Notes: generated by a model not told the origin, from the sequence alone. Positions 1 to 9,387 are shown, numbered from the stretch's first letter. The stretch is DNA of 64,000 nucleotides from Methylomonas rapida (GCF_024360925.2 NZ_CP113517.1:3948001-4012000), one strand, 5' to 3'. Translations and numbers: made by a program.

Positions 1-11
1 TTATCTGCGCA

Positions 12-29
12 GTGCGAATGAATTCGCAC
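12..29. repeat. short palindromic intergenic repeat
   Basis: An 8-bp arm, GTGCGAAT, is followed after two bases by its exact complement, ATTCGCAC. It lies outside any gene at the window edge and is followed by CCTACC. Such GTGCGAATTC-type palindromes usually occur as many intergenic copies in a genome, but only this copy is visible here, so the repeat status is inferred. The rest of 1-157 shows no gene; it is the former upstream region of the kinase that starts at 1584. Confidence 0.4.
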
Positions 30-157
30 CTACCAATGCCGAGCTTATTTCTCACACATTCCTAAATGATCATCCAAATGACAAACAAGTTGTTCACAGA
101 AACGATGACAAAACATCCATTTCCAGTCTTCATCTATCTTAAACCCTAAAAAGTTCT

Positions 158-1552
158 GGCTCTTCCGTATTTTGCGGAGAAACCACTACATGTAGTGCTA
201 TAGTCTTTGCCTGCCACAGTGAGTTTTGCTAAGGTCGACAATTTAACGCTGGAGTATCGTGATGACACAGTCGCTACTTCAAATACCGCTGGATATACCT
301 GATGTTTGTATCGAAAAAGTTGAAACCACCGCCAAAGGCGAGTTCATCATCACGGTCAGTAGTACGTTAACCAGTGCAACCTGCCATCAATGCGGCCAGA
401 GGATCGATAAGTTTTATGGCTATGGCAGAGAAATCACCTTGCGTCATTTGTCGATTTTCGATCGGCCGGTTTGGATCAAGCTAACCCCCAAGCGCTATCG
501 ATGCCCTGACTGCCCCAAAGGTCCGACGACCACGCAACAATGTGGCTGGTATAACTGGAAAAGCCCCCATACCAAAGCGTATGAGCAGTGGATATTGCGT
601 GAATTGATCAACAGCAGCGTGACCGACATGGACGTGAAGCACGGCATCAGCGCCGAAGCGGCGGAAGGGATTATCAATCGGCACGTGGCCCAACAAGTTG
701 ATTGGTCTGCCATCCAAGGCATTCGCTTGCTGGGACTGGATGAAATCGCTTTGAAAAAAGGGCATCAAGATTTTGTGGTCATCGTGTCGGCTATCGATAC
801 CGAGGACCATAAGCGGATTCTGGCGGTGCTGCCCGACCGCAAAAAAGAAACGGTTAAAGCCTTTTTGCAGAATATTCCCGAGGCACAGCAACACGCGTTA
901 CAACGCGTCTGCGTGGACATGTATGAAGGGTATCGCAACGCCGTCTATGAGACATTGCCCGGCGTCGAGGTGGTGGTTGATCGCTTCCATGTCGCCAAGC
1001 ATTATCGAGACGGCGCCGACCAGGTCCGCAAGGCGGAAATGAAAAAACTCAAGAATACCCTGTCTGCCGAGGATTATGCCAAGCTGAAAGGCGCGATGTG
1101 GGCTTTTCGGAAGCGCTGGATGGAACTCTCTGCCGATCAGCAAACCGTTTTGCTTTTTCTATTCCAGCAAGCCCCCATTTTGCGAGAAGTCTATATCCAA
1201 CGGGAGCTTTTGACGGGTATTTTTGAGCGCCGACTCAATAAGGCTGAGGCCGAAAAAGCCTTGGATCGCTGGATGGAGCATATCAAAGTCTTGAAGTTGA
1301 AGGGCTTTGATGCGTTTGTCAAAACCTATCAAAACTGGCGAAATGAAATCACCAACTATTTCATTCGCCGGGAAACCAGTGGCTTTGTTGAAGGGCTTAA
1401 CAACAAAATCAAAAGCATCAAACGACGCTGCTTTGGCATTTACAATACCGTCCGCCTGTTTCAGCATATCTGGCTTGATATCGAAGGGAGACGGTTGTTC
1501 GGTTATGCATAACCCTATATGTCGGGGCTACTCCGCGAAATACGGAAGAGCC
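158..1552 (+). mobile_element. ISL3-family insertion sequence, complete
   Basis: The element is 1395 bp. Its left end (158-184) and the complement of its right end (1526-1552) match at 24 of 27 positions, both beginning GGCTCTTCCGTATTT. The 8 bases outside each end are identical, AAAGTTCT at 150-157 and at 1553-1560, which is a perfect 8-bp target duplication as expected for ISL3 elements. A single transposase gene fills the element. Intact ends, intact transposase and an intact duplication indicate a recent insertion that may still be mobile. It separates the kinase gene at 1584 from its original upstream sequence. Confidence 0.95.
262..1512 (+). CDS. ISL3-family transposase
   Basis: DDE transposase that would cut and join the ends of the surrounding insertion sequence. 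The N-terminus has a zinc-finger-like pair, CHQCG near residue 40 and CPDC near residue 80, as in the ISL3 family. Acidic catalytic candidates are the Asp in LGLDEIALKKG, the Asp in VCVDMYEGYRNAV and the Glu in FVEGLNNKIKSIKRRCFG near the C-terminus. At about 416 residues it has normal family length with no internal break. A GGAG at 251-254 lies 7 bases before the ATG at 262; a GTG at 259 is the alternative start. The stop is 40 bp inside the right end. Confidence 0.95.
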   Translation: MTQSLLQIPLDIPDVCIEKVETTAKGEFIITVSSTLTSATCHQCGQRIDKFYGYGREITLRHLSIFDRPVWIKLTPKRYRCPDCPKGPTTTQQCGWYNWKSPHTKAYEQWILRELINSSVTDMDVKHGISAEAAEGIINRHVAQQVDWSAIQGIRLLGLDEIALKKGHQDFVVIVSAIDTEDHKRILAVLPDRKKETVKAFLQNIPEAQQHALQRVCVDMYEGYRNAVYETLPGVEVVVDRFHVAKHYRDGADQVRKAEMKKLKNTLSAEDYAKLKGAMWAFRKRWMELSADQQTVLLFLFQQAPILREVYIQRELLTGIFERRLNKAEAEKALDRWMEHIKVLKLKGFDAFVKTYQNWRNEITNYFIRRETSGFVEGLNNKIKSIKRRCFGIYNTVRLFQHIWLDIEGRRLFGYA

Positions 1553-1583
1553 AAAGTTCTTGCCACTCCCCCCTCATTAGCCC

Positions 1584-3014
1584 ATGCGCCAACTCCTACT
1601 CCGCCCGATTATTTTCGTCACTATCGTCATGAGTATTTTGGTTCTCGGCGAACTGCTGGCGATTGGCCGCCTAACCTGGCTGAATCACCAGCGTATCAAC
1701 GTCATCGAAAATGACATTGGCGAAGGCCACCGCCTGGAAGAAACCATCTTCGAAATGTTGCAGTTACAGTCGAAACTGGCCATCCATAAAAACGATCCCT
1801 CGGTGGGCCCCGAACAAATCAATGACATCCAGAATCGCTTGCTGGATTTATTGCAAAGTCAGCAAAGCTCGAATTATATGGTCCCGATTGACTTGAATCA
1901 TTTGCAGGACCTATTCGACAAGGCCATCAATGGTGACCAGCAGGCGCTGATAGAAACCCTGACCTCGATTCATCAGGTATTGGACCAACAAACCGCCGAG
2001 GAAGAAAAACTGCTGATCAACGTCGAAAACGACAGCCGGCTTGAATTGCAATTGGCCATCATCCTGCCTATCCTGCTGTTTTGGATAGGACATTATTTTT
2101 TTCGCAACAATGTATTGGAGCCCCTGGACGCGCTGCGCGACCTGCTGTCGGGGCTGGCGGAAGGGGTCAAGCAACCCATCAACCGGAAAACCTCGGACCC
2201 AGTGTTACGCGATTTATTCGACCGCTACAACCAACTGGTCGATCATTTGATCGAGCTGGAGCAGGCCTACCTCACCTATACCACCCGCCTGGAAAGCCAG
2301 GTTCGGGAAACCAGTCATGCCCTGTTGGAGCAAAGCCAGCGGCTGGCCAAGGCCGAACGGCTGGCGGCATTGACCGAAATGGCCGCCAGTACCGCCCACG
2401 AATTGCGCAACCCCTTGGCGGTGATTCAAGTGGCGCTGGAAAACATGCAGGCCGAATCCAACGACCCGGATTTTCGTGAGCGCGTCGGCTTGCTGCACCG
2501 GGAAGTGCATCGTTTGACCAAACACTTGAACGACTTGCTGAGTTCCGCCCGCAACAGCAGCGAATCCGCCCAGGCCATCAACATCACGCAAGCCACCCAG
2601 GAATTGATCCGCTTGCTGAGTTATCAGACCAAAGGCAACGTCGAGATCGACATCCAAAGCCAAGCCGACATCATGGCGACCCTGCCGGAAACCGAATTTA
2701 GACAAGTCCTGCTCAATTTATTACAAAACGCGGTGCAGGCGATCGGCGATCAACCCGGTACGATAAGCATCCAAATCGGACAGGATCGACAAAACCTGGT
2801 CATCACGGTGACCGACAGCGGCGGCGGTTTTAGCCCGGATTTGTTACAACAAGGCATACGCCCCTTCGTCAGTTTGAAAGAAAAAGGCAGCGGCCTGGGT
2901 CTAGTGATGGTACAACGTTTTGCCCGCGAACAAAGCGGCACGCTGAAACTGGAAAACGACGACGCCGGCCATGCCCGCGTCACCCTGACCCTGCCCATGA
3001 CGCCTGCCCGATAA
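1584..3014 (+). CDS. membrane sensor histidine kinase
   Basis: Two-component sensor kinase of 476 residues. It has a membrane segment near residues 7-25, a roughly 125-residue extracytoplasmic sensor region without a recognised domain, a second membrane segment near 154-172, and a HAMP-like linker. A HisKA domain follows with the phospho-acceptor His in STAHELRNPLAV (about residue 272). The C-terminal ATPase domain has the N box NLLQNAVQAIGD, the G1 box DSGGGF and the G2 box GSGLGLVMV. An in-frame TAG two codons before the ATG shows that the upstream insertion sequence has not truncated the protein. The gene is followed after 19 bp by a sigma-54 response regulator, its presumed partner. Its signal is unknown. 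Confidence 0.92.
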   Translation: MRQLLLRPIIFVTIVMSILVLGELLAIGRLTWLNHQRINVIENDIGEGHRLEETIFEMLQLQSKLAIHKNDPSVGPEQINDIQNRLLDLLQSQQSSNYMVPIDLNHLQDLFDKAINGDQQALIETLTSIHQVLDQQTAEEEKLLINVENDSRLELQLAIILPILLFWIGHYFFRNNVLEPLDALRDLLSGLAEGVKQPINRKTSDPVLRDLFDRYNQLVDHLIELEQAYLTYTTRLESQVRETSHALLEQSQRLAKAERLAALTEMAASTAHELRNPLAVIQVALENMQAESNDPDFRERVGLLHREVHRLTKHLNDLLSSARNSSESAQAINITQATQELIRLLSYQTKGNVEIDIQSQADIMATLPETEFRQVLLNLLQNAVQAIGDQPGTISIQIGQDRQNLVITVTDSGGGFSPDLLQQGIRPFVSLKEKGSGLGLVMVQRFAREQSGTLKLENDDAGHARVTLTLPMTPAR

Positions 3015-3033
3015 ATCCACCCGTTACCTCCTT

Positions 3034-4425
3034 ATGATGACTAACACCTTACTGATCATAGAAGACGAAGCCCTGCTGGCCGCCGAATTGGCGCGCTTTT
3101 TCAGAAAAGCCGACTGGGAAGTCAGCATCGTCAATTCCCTGCAAGAAGCGGAAAGTTTTCTGCGCGAACAGGATTTGGACCCTTTGGTGGTGCTGTCGGA
3201 CATGAATCTACCCGACGGCAACGCGCTGGATTTGCTGGAAAAGCTGAAACCGGAAATCGAAAGCAGCGAATGGGTGTTTTTGACCGGTTACGGCAGCGTG
3301 GCCGATTCGGTGCGCGCCGTCAGGCTGGGCGCTTATGACTTCATCGAAAAGCCCTGTTCGGTGGACCGATTGAATCTGCTGGTGGAAGGCGCCGCGCGTA
3401 GTGCCCGCGCCCAACGCCGCGTTCAGTTGCAAACCGCGGTGCAAAACAGCCAGTACAGCATTGACAACTTATTGGGCGACAGCCAGGCCATGGTATCGTT
3501 GCGCACCATGCTGCGGCAGGTCGCCAAAGTGCCGTTCTCCAGCCTGATCATCAGCGGCGAAACCGGCTCCGGCAAAGGCATGGTCGCCCGCACCCTGCAT
3601 TATTCCGGCGTGCGCTCGCAGGCACCCTTGGTCGAAATCAACTGCGCCGCCTTGCCGCGCGAGTTGCTGGAAGCGGAATTGTTCGGTTACGAAGCCGGCT
3701 CCTTTACCGGCGCCAAGAAGCGCCATCGCGGGCTGTTCGAACAAGCCCATACCGGCACGCTGTTTCTGGATGAAATCGGCGAAATGGATTTGGATTTGCA
3801 AAGCAAGCTATTGAAAGCCGTGGAAGACTTGCGCATCCGCCGCCTCGGCGGAGAAGCCGAAATCAGTGTCGATGTGCAAATCATCGCCGCCAGCAATTTA
3901 GACTTGCAGGAAAAAGTCGCCGCCGGCCTGTTCCGGCAGGATTTGTATCATCGCCTGAACGTGATCAACATTCGGGTGCCGGCCCTGCGTGAGCGCAAGC
4001 GGGACCTGGAACAACTGGTGCCGCAATTCATCGCCGACTGCAACCGCAAATCCGCCAAGTCGGTCAGCCAGATTTCCGAGCAAGCCTGGCAATTGATCAA
4101 GGCCTACAATTGGCCGGGCAATATCCGTGAATTGCGCAATGTGCTGGAACGCTGCGTGTTATTGGCCAGCGACAAAAATCTGCCGGTGGAATGGCTGCAA
4201 TTGCAAAATGTCCAAGGCACGACGACCGCGCCCAGCACCACGCAAGAAGGCGTGTTCATTCCGCTGGACGGCAGCTTGAGCCTGCACGAAATGGAAAAAT
4301 TCATCATTCAGGAAGCCTTGAACCGCTGCGACGCCAACGTCACCGCCGCCGCCCGCATGCTCGGCACCACCCGGGAAACCTTGCGCTACCGGGTGCAGAA
4401 ATATCATTTGAAGGCCAGGTTTTGA
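3034..4425 (+). CDS. sigma-54-dependent response regulator (NtrC type)
   Basis: Activator of sigma-54 promoters, 463 residues. The receiver domain has the phospho-acceptor Asp in LSDMNLPDG (about residue 56) and the Lys in FIEKPC. The AAA+ domain has Walker A GETGSGKG (about 174-181), the sigma-54 contact loop written GSFTGA (usual form GAFTGA), Walker B TLFLDEIGEM and the RLNVINIRVPALRERKRD region. The C-terminus has a Fis-type helix-turn-helix, NVTAAARMLGTTRETLRYR. It is encoded directly after the membrane kinase. With Ser in place of Ala in the contact loop, as in several functional members, it should still engage sigma-54. Confidence 0.93.
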   Translation: MMTNTLLIIEDEALLAAELARFFRKADWEVSIVNSLQEAESFLREQDLDPLVVLSDMNLPDGNALDLLEKLKPEIESSEWVFLTGYGSVADSVRAVRLGAYDFIEKPCSVDRLNLLVEGAARSARAQRRVQLQTAVQNSQYSIDNLLGDSQAMVSLRTMLRQVAKVPFSSLIISGETGSGKGMVARTLHYSGVRSQAPLVEINCAALPRELLEAELFGYEAGSFTGAKKRHRGLFEQAHTGTLFLDEIGEMDLDLQSKLLKAVEDLRIRRLGGEAEISVDVQIIAASNLDLQEKVAAGLFRQDLYHRLNVINIRVPALRERKRDLEQLVPQFIADCNRKSAKSVSQISEQAWQLIKAYNWPGNIRELRNVLERCVLLASDKNLPVEWLQLQNVQGTTTAPSTTQEGVFIPLDGSLSLHEMEKFIIQEALNRCDANVTAAARMLGTTRETLRYRVQKYHLKARF

Positions 4426-4565
4426 TGTTATGCGTGACCGAGGATGACAGGGGCATCAAAGCTCAATTGTAACAATTCGGTCATACGTTCAAGGTTAGAA
4501 TAGTGCTGTAATCACGGTAGTTCGCGGACTGCCGATGCCAATCCTACTGTTCTCAACCCAAACCA

Positions 4566-5882
4566 TTGAATCCCAACTTTTCCGTCCATCCCAATAATTT
4601 CAATTCGTTGATGCTGTTTGGCCTGAGCCTGGGCAATTATGCCCTGATGTACTGGGCCAATATCTTCCTGGCCAGGCATCTTGAAATCGGCGAATTCGAT
4701 GATTTCAGCGTTGCCGTGTCCACCGTCACGTTGCTGTCCACCTTGGCGACACTGGGGCTGGAAAAATACGCCCTTCGCGGCATTTCCCTGTTCATCGAGC
4801 GGGAAAACTGGCCGCGCCTGCGCGGTTTTTTGAGGTTTTCGCTACGCGCCATCCTCCTATTCAGTTTAATGCTGATCGGTTTCATAAGTTTCGGTCTGAA
4901 AGGTTTTTTGGCTTGGCAACAGGCTGATTTTCATATTGCGATCGCCCTGTATACGGGCTTCCTCCCCGTCATCGCCACTTGCCTGTTTCTGATCGAGGTC
5001 GTCACGGTTTATGGTCAGCAAATCCTGGCACTGGCCTTGTATCGATTTTTTTTACCCGCGTTATTTTTGTTGCTGCTGATGCTACTAAAAGATATGCGGA
5101 TTGAACTTACGGCAGCCTCGGCGGTGGTTTGTTTTGGCAGTGCGTGGTGCGTTACGCTATTGTTGATGTGGATTACCACGCAAGCGGCCCGCCCGAGCGA
5201 TTTGCGCCATACGCCGGGGGAGAATTATCGGCGCAAATTTTGGCTGAGAAAGTCGCTACCGTTACTACTCAGCAGTTTAATGATGAGCATATTGACCAGC
5301 GCGGGCACCATTATTTTGCAGATATTGCACCCTTCACAAGCCACCGTGGCGATTTACGCGATTGCCATGCAGACCAGCGCGTTGATTTCGTTGATCGGCA
5401 CCTCCACCAATCGTTATTACCTGCCTATGCTGGTCGTGCTGCTAGAGCGACGCGACCAGCGCGCAATCAAGCACTTGCTCCGCAAGCGCCTCCAATTGAT
5501 CGTGGGGTTTGTCGCCGTGTTTCTGACAGTGATCGGTATTTGGGGCCACGAAATACTAGATTTGTTCGGCCCGACTTTCTCGCAAGGGTATTGGGCCTTG
5601 ATGATTAGCGCAGGCGGCACGGTGTTCATGACGCTGTTTTCGGATGCTCTTTATTACCTGCAGTTCATGGGACGCAATGTCACAGTGATAGTCCTGATGT
5701 CTTTATTTGCTGCCTGCATGGTCGCTTTGAGCCTGCATCTTGGCGCCACGCATGAAGCCACCGGTGTTGCCATCGCATACGCCGCACCGACAGCATTACT
5801 TTTTTGCAGCCTGAAACTACTGGCTAATCGACACATGCACTACTATTTGTCCGCTAATGCTCCAAATGCACCTCGCCTTTGA
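4566..5882 (+). CDS. polysaccharide flippase-like membrane protein (MATE/Wzx type)
   Basis: Integral membrane protein of about 438 residues with roughly twelve hydrophobic segments, resembling the O-antigen/oligosaccharide flippase branch of the MOP superfamily. The opening segment LMLFGLSLGNYALMYWANIFLARHL and the many evenly spaced helices support this. The likely role is moving a lipid-linked sugar across the inner membrane, but no glycosyltransferase or polymer cluster adjoins it, so the substrate is unknown. The longest reading uses a TTG at 4566 with no clear ribosome site; an ATG at 4611 is the alternative. Its 3' end overlaps the convergent lipoprotein gene by 29 bp. Confidence 0.75.
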   Translation: MNPNFSVHPNNFNSLMLFGLSLGNYALMYWANIFLARHLEIGEFDDFSVAVSTVTLLSTLATLGLEKYALRGISLFIERENWPRLRGFLRFSLRAILLFSLMLIGFISFGLKGFLAWQQADFHIAIALYTGFLPVIATCLFLIEVVTVYGQQILALALYRFFLPALFLLLLMLLKDMRIELTAASAVVCFGSAWCVTLLLMWITTQAARPSDLRHTPGENYRRKFWLRKSLPLLLSSLMMSILTSAGTIILQILHPSQATVAIYAIAMQTSALISLIGTSTNRYYLPMLVVLLERRDQRAIKHLLRKRLQLIVGFVAVFLTVIGIWGHEILDLFGPTFSQGYWALMISAGGTVFMTLFSDALYYLQFMGRNVTVIVLMSLFAACMVALSLHLGATHEATGVAIAYAAPTALLFCSLKLLANRHMHYYLSANAPNAPRL

Positions 5883-7383
5883 CCACTTTGAAACAGGCTA
5901 CCGTGCCGTTCATTTCGTTGGCGGACAGCACATAATGCTCGCCGTTACGCTCGAAATGAGCCACGCCTTCGGGCGCCCGGCTCTCTTCGCCGGGGATTTT
6001 ACCTAGCGCCACCACTTGCGGCTGTTTCGGATTAGCCAGCGACACCAATACCAACGCATCGGCCCGCTCCATCCCGACCACGGCCCATGGCTGTCCTTCC
6101 ATTTCGAACACTGTCACGCCTTCGGGTTCGGCGCCTTTTTTGTTGCTGCGCCTATCTGGATACACGCCTTTGGCAAAAGTGATTTCATCCAGTTGATTGC
6201 CGGTGTCGGCGACAAAAGCCCCAGTTTTGGCATCGAATACGCTTAAGGTCCTGCCACCACTTTGCAGGGTTTGGGCTTCATCGGCGGCCTCGGTATCGCC
6301 TTCATCCGCAGTAACAAAATAACGTCCATCCGGCGTCAATGCAATGCCATCCGGTTCACGCAAGGCCATCACCGACTGATTGAATTCCACCCAGCCGTTG
6401 GCTTTCCTATCGGCACCATGTTCGGCAATACCCATGTTGAAATAACCCAGCACTCTAGCATTTTCCACATCCACTTCCGCCACTTCATTGGTTTCCTGCA
6501 GCGTGACATAAGCGCGTTTAGCATCCGTTGAAATTGCGATATATTCCGGTTCCAACAAGGCTTTTGAATTGGCGGAAACCGGTATCAGAATTTTGGCTTC
6601 GCCCTTGTTTTCGTTGGCATAAACATCAACGCCTTCGAAACGGCCGATTTTGATCTTTTTGTTTTCGATGACGCCGTTGCCGTCGAAATCGGTTTTTTTA
6701 CTGATTTTGCCGTCACCGTCCCAATCGATTTCCCGCTCGAGAAAATGACCTTTTTCCGCCACGATAAATCCTTCACGATGCGAAACATCGGCCATCTCGA
6801 TATTGGCGTTGGCTTTGATGTGACCGTCTTGATCCAAACAAATTACCGAAATACTGCCTTCAGCGGAAAAAAACTCCCGGTTGGCCTGATCGAAGAAAAA
6901 ATCCTCGCCTTCGTTGGCGATCAGCAACACGGAGCCGTCTTTGGAAAATACCGCCGCATCCGGGCCGTAACCGACTTCGGCTCCATCAAGCAACTTTCCG
7001 TCCGCCGCGGACCGAATTTCTAACCGGCCAGACTTCAGTCCGGCATCGATCACCGCCACGAACACATTCAAACTCGGATGAAAGGCCACCGAAGTCAGTT
7101 CTTCGCCCTTCTTCAACCCCAAGTCGAAGCGGCTGATGCGGGTCATTTTTTCCGGGCGGTTCAAATCTAGAACATCCACCTCACCCGTCTTGTAATTGTT
7201 TACCACGGCTCTCAGCGTGGCTTGCTGCACACTGACAATTTCAGTCCCTGCCTCCCGACCAGAAAAGTACATGCATTCAGGCTTTAATTGCCAAGGCAAC
7301 GCATCACTATTCAAGCCGGGATTACTGGCACAGGCTGTCAGCCAAAAAGTCGAAAGCAGTAGAAGATTTTTTTTCAAATTCAT
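5854..7383 (-). CDS. choice-of-anchor I-type beta-propeller lipoprotein
   Basis: Predicted outer-membrane or periplasmic lipoprotein of 509 residues. I place the start at 7383 because MNLKKNLLLLSTFWLTACAS is a lipoprotein signal with lipobox LTAC; an in-frame ATG eight codons upstream is less fitting. The body has repeated propeller blades (LTSVAFHPSLNVFVAVID, YIAISTDAKRAYVTLQETNE, DGIALTPDGRYFVTADEGD), the pattern of the choice-of-anchor I family, often annotated as alkaline-phosphatase-like or cell-surface glycoprotein-like. Two Asp-rich loops, DWDGDGKISKKTD and DFDGNGVIENKK, look like EF-hand calcium sites. It lies 97 bp downstream of a phosphate-type porin, behind a terminator, so it could be co-induced by partial read-through. 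Enzymatic activity cannot be read from the sequence. Confidence 0.8.
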   Translation of the reverse strand: MNLKKNLLLLSTFWLTACASNPGLNSDALPWQLKPECMYFSGREAGTEIVSVQQATLRAVVNNYKTGEVDVLDLNRPEKMTRISRFDLGLKKGEELTSVAFHPSLNVFVAVIDAGLKSGRLEIRSAADGKLLDGAEVGYGPDAAVFSKDGSVLLIANEGEDFFFDQANREFFSAEGSISVICLDQDGHIKANANIEMADVSHREGFIVAEKGHFLEREIDWDGDGKISKKTDFDGNGVIENKKIKIGRFEGVDVYANENKGEAKILIPVSANSKALLEPEYIAISTDAKRAYVTLQETNEVAEVDVENARVLGYFNMGIAEHGADRKANGWVEFNQSVMALREPDGIALTPDGRYFVTADEGDTEAADEAQTLQSGGRTLSVFDAKTGAFVADTGNQLDEITFAKGVYPDRRSNKKGAEPEGVTVFEMEGQPWAVVGMERADALVLVSLANPKQPQVVALGKIPGEESRAPEGVAHFERNGEHYVLSANEMNGTVACFKVVKGEVHLEH

Positions 7384-7423
7384 CGTCGTTAGAAAGTAAT
7401 CAATCAACGTAGCATCTTAACGT

Positions 7424-7457
7424 AAAAAAGCCGCACCGGAAGGCTCCGGCACGGCTT
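7424..7457 (-). terminator. intrinsic terminator of the porin gene
   Basis: On the minus strand the sequence AAGCCGTGCCGGAG pairs with TTCCGGTGCGGCTT (two internal mismatches) and is followed at once by TTTTTT. It lies 23 bp beyond the porin stop and before the lipoprotein start, so it should end most porin transcripts. Confidence 0.8.
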
Positions 7458-7480
7458 CAATTGAACTGAAAATCAGCTGA

Positions 7481-8995
7481 TTAAAATGCGACCTGCCCCC
7501 GCATCATGAAGGTGTCCAACGCATCGGGATCACCCCCGCCTACAGTAGTAACCGCCGGATTCGAGAAGTTGAAGTTACGGTTATAGTCCGCCATGAAACG
7601 TACGTTCTCGTTGATGTACCAGTTTAATGCCACGGTCAATTGCGACATTTGTCCGCCTCTAAACTCGCGATCGTTCAGATTGACTTCCGACCAACGGGTG
7701 GCCAATTCCCACGCGCCCCAGTGACCATTTTTCAAACTGAATTTGTTTTTGGGTTTCAAATAACCGAAGTTACCTTCCTTGTAAGAACGTGACTCGCCGG
7801 TAATACTCCACGCCGCTTCCGCATACCAACCGTCGAAACTCAAGTCTTCGGAACCATCCTTGCGTTCGATCCAAGTGTGAGTGTATTCACCGCCAGCCGA
7901 GAATGGTCCATACATGCCGGCACCTTCCAGGCCGAGCATTTTGAAATTATCCACATCCTTGATGTCGTGGCTGTCCAACACTGTCAGGTTGCTTTGATTA
8001 TTCGTGGTGCGGTAACGATAACGTAGCGCCTTGGATTCAGCGACATCCCCTGTATCATCCGGGGTACGGTAGTTACCGGCGACACCCAAGTGGATCAATT
8101 TATCCTTTTCCAGAATCGGGTTATAAGTCAAACGAGATGAAACAGCCCAGCCTTCATCGCCCGCGTAGTCGTTCTCAGGCTCAGTACCGGTTCTGGAAGG
8201 TTTGATGGAATCGCCATAGATACCCAGTTTCGCAACCCAGGCATCATTGCTGCTTATCAAACCCTTGCCTTTGGTCTGGTAGTTCAAACCAATCGCCCGG
8301 TCGACGGTATCGGTGTTCAAGACGTCCATCAACGAACGCTCCATGAACATCAAATCGTTAGAACTTTCCTGCAACTCACGGCTGAAGTTTTGTTTTTGCT
8401 GACCGACGGTAATGGTGCCCCAGTTCCAGCCTCTGTACTCGATGAAAATATCCTTCATAGCCACTGAATCGTCGGCGAAATCGGCTTCGGTCCGATAAAA
8501 CCAATCCTTATCGAACACACCATCGAAACGCATCCGGGCTCGGCGGATATAAGTACCATCGTTAGCTTCGGACGGGTTGCCCTTGGAGTCAAGAAACTTA
8601 TCATCGTTACTATAAGTCGCATCGGCATGAACACGACCGCCAAGCTTAAATGAGTATTTGCCATCGGCCGATTGCGCTTGCAAACCGCCCTTGTCGACTT
8701 TGACTTTATATTCCTCGGCGACCTTCATGTGCTCATCCAAAGCTTTCAGTTCGTTGTCCTTCAACGCCAAGTCTTGTTTGATTTGTTCGACTTCAGCTTT
8801 TAAAGCAGCGTCAGAAGTTTGGGCAGCCGCATCGCCCACTTTTTGAAATTCGCCCAACAACACCCGGCCCGGACCTGGCTCGGCGTAGATTTGTTGGGTT
8901 TTGGTATCGACATATAAATCCAGCGCCATTGCTTCTGTCGCAAGCCCCGCGCCCATCACCGAAAGCATAGCCAAACTGAGTTTGGTTAATTTCAT
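7481..8995 (-). CDS. phosphate-selective porin O/P family protein
   Basis: Outer-membrane channel of 504 residues in the OprO/OprP family, expected to pass phosphate or polyphosphate as a trimer of beta-barrels. The start at 8995 gives a clean signal peptide (MKLTKLSLAMLSVMG to EAMA) with a GGGAG ribosome site just upstream. A coiled-coil-like stretch (about residues 45-80, LKAEVEQIKQDLALKDNELK) precedes the barrel, which opens with KYSFKLGGRVHADATY and contains many alternating beta strands. The last residue is Phe, as in many barrel proteins. A perfect Pho box precedes it, so it should be induced by phosphate starvation through PhoB. The family assignment is firm; ion selectivity is inferred. 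Confidence 0.9.
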   Translation of the reverse strand: MKLTKLSLAMLSVMGAGLATEAMALDLYVDTKTQQIYAEPGPGRVLLGEFQKVGDAAAQTSDAALKAEVEQIKQDLALKDNELKALDEHMKVAEEYKVKVDKGGLQAQSADGKYSFKLGGRVHADATYSNDDKFLDSKGNPSEANDGTYIRRARMRFDGVFDKDWFYRTEADFADDSVAMKDIFIEYRGWNWGTITVGQQKQNFSRELQESSNDLMFMERSLMDVLNTDTVDRAIGLNYQTKGKGLISSNDAWVAKLGIYGDSIKPSRTGTEPENDYAGDEGWAVSSRLTYNPILEKDKLIHLGVAGNYRTPDDTGDVAESKALRYRYRTTNNQSNLTVLDSHDIKDVDNFKMLGLEGAGMYGPFSAGGEYTHTWIERKDGSEDLSFDGWYAEAAWSITGESRSYKEGNFGYLKPKNKFSLKNGHWGAWELATRWSEVNLNDREFRGGQMSQLTVALNWYINENVRFMADYNRNFNFSNPAVTTVGGGDPDALDTFMMRGQVAF

Positions 8996-9123
8996 TTTCA
9001 AAGTCTCCCAAAGGTTTTTGTAGTTGAATCGACATGCAGCGGCTGCGGCGCGCAACACAAACCCTGTGCGATGACGTAAATTCTTGGGGGGAAATTAGCG
9101 CCACAACCGTGCAATTGCGGCGG

Positions 9124-9157
9124 ATTCTAGGGAGGGAATATGACAGTTTTATGACAG
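9124..9157 (-). promoter_or_regulatory. Pho box and -10 of the porin promoter
   Basis: Read on the minus strand, 9157-9139 is CTGTCATAAAACTGTCATA: two perfect 7-bp CTGTCAT repeats separated by AAAA, the PhoB-binding arrangement known from E. coli. Ten bases after the second repeat comes TAGAAT (9129-9124), correctly placed for a -10 element, with the Pho box replacing a -35. This gives a leader of roughly 120 bases before the porin ATG. The rest of the 8996-9387 gap holds no gene that I can see, only the hairpin listed separately. Confidence 0.88.
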
Positions 9158-9264
9158 CCGCCAATTAAACGACATCGCGTTGCTCAATCGCTACAGCTGT
9201 GAAACGGGTTTATGAACATGAGCGTTCAAATGACATGACCCTATTTAGTGGCCCGGCTTCAGCC

Positions 9265-9283
9265 AGGATTTCACTGAAATCCT
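9265..9283. other. perfect intergenic hairpin
   Basis: AGGATTTC and GAAATCCT form an 8-bp stem around the loop ACT, with GGCTTCAGCC just before it. It lies between the HDOD gene (end 9388) and the Pho box. No T-run follows on either strand, so it is a weak candidate terminator for the HDOD transcript or part of a dispersed repeat. Confidence 0.35.
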
Positions 9284-9387
9284 GCCTTGAAAACACATTT
9301 TTCAGCTTGAACCGGCATTGCTGATCGGCTAAAGGGTGCGGTGCGCTCGGGCTACCGGATACCGCCATCGACGGCCTGATTGAAGTC

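Noticed and set aside
481..894. Long antisense frames opposite the transposase and other genes
   Set aside because: They mirror the codon pattern of real genes and lack ribosome sites or family features.
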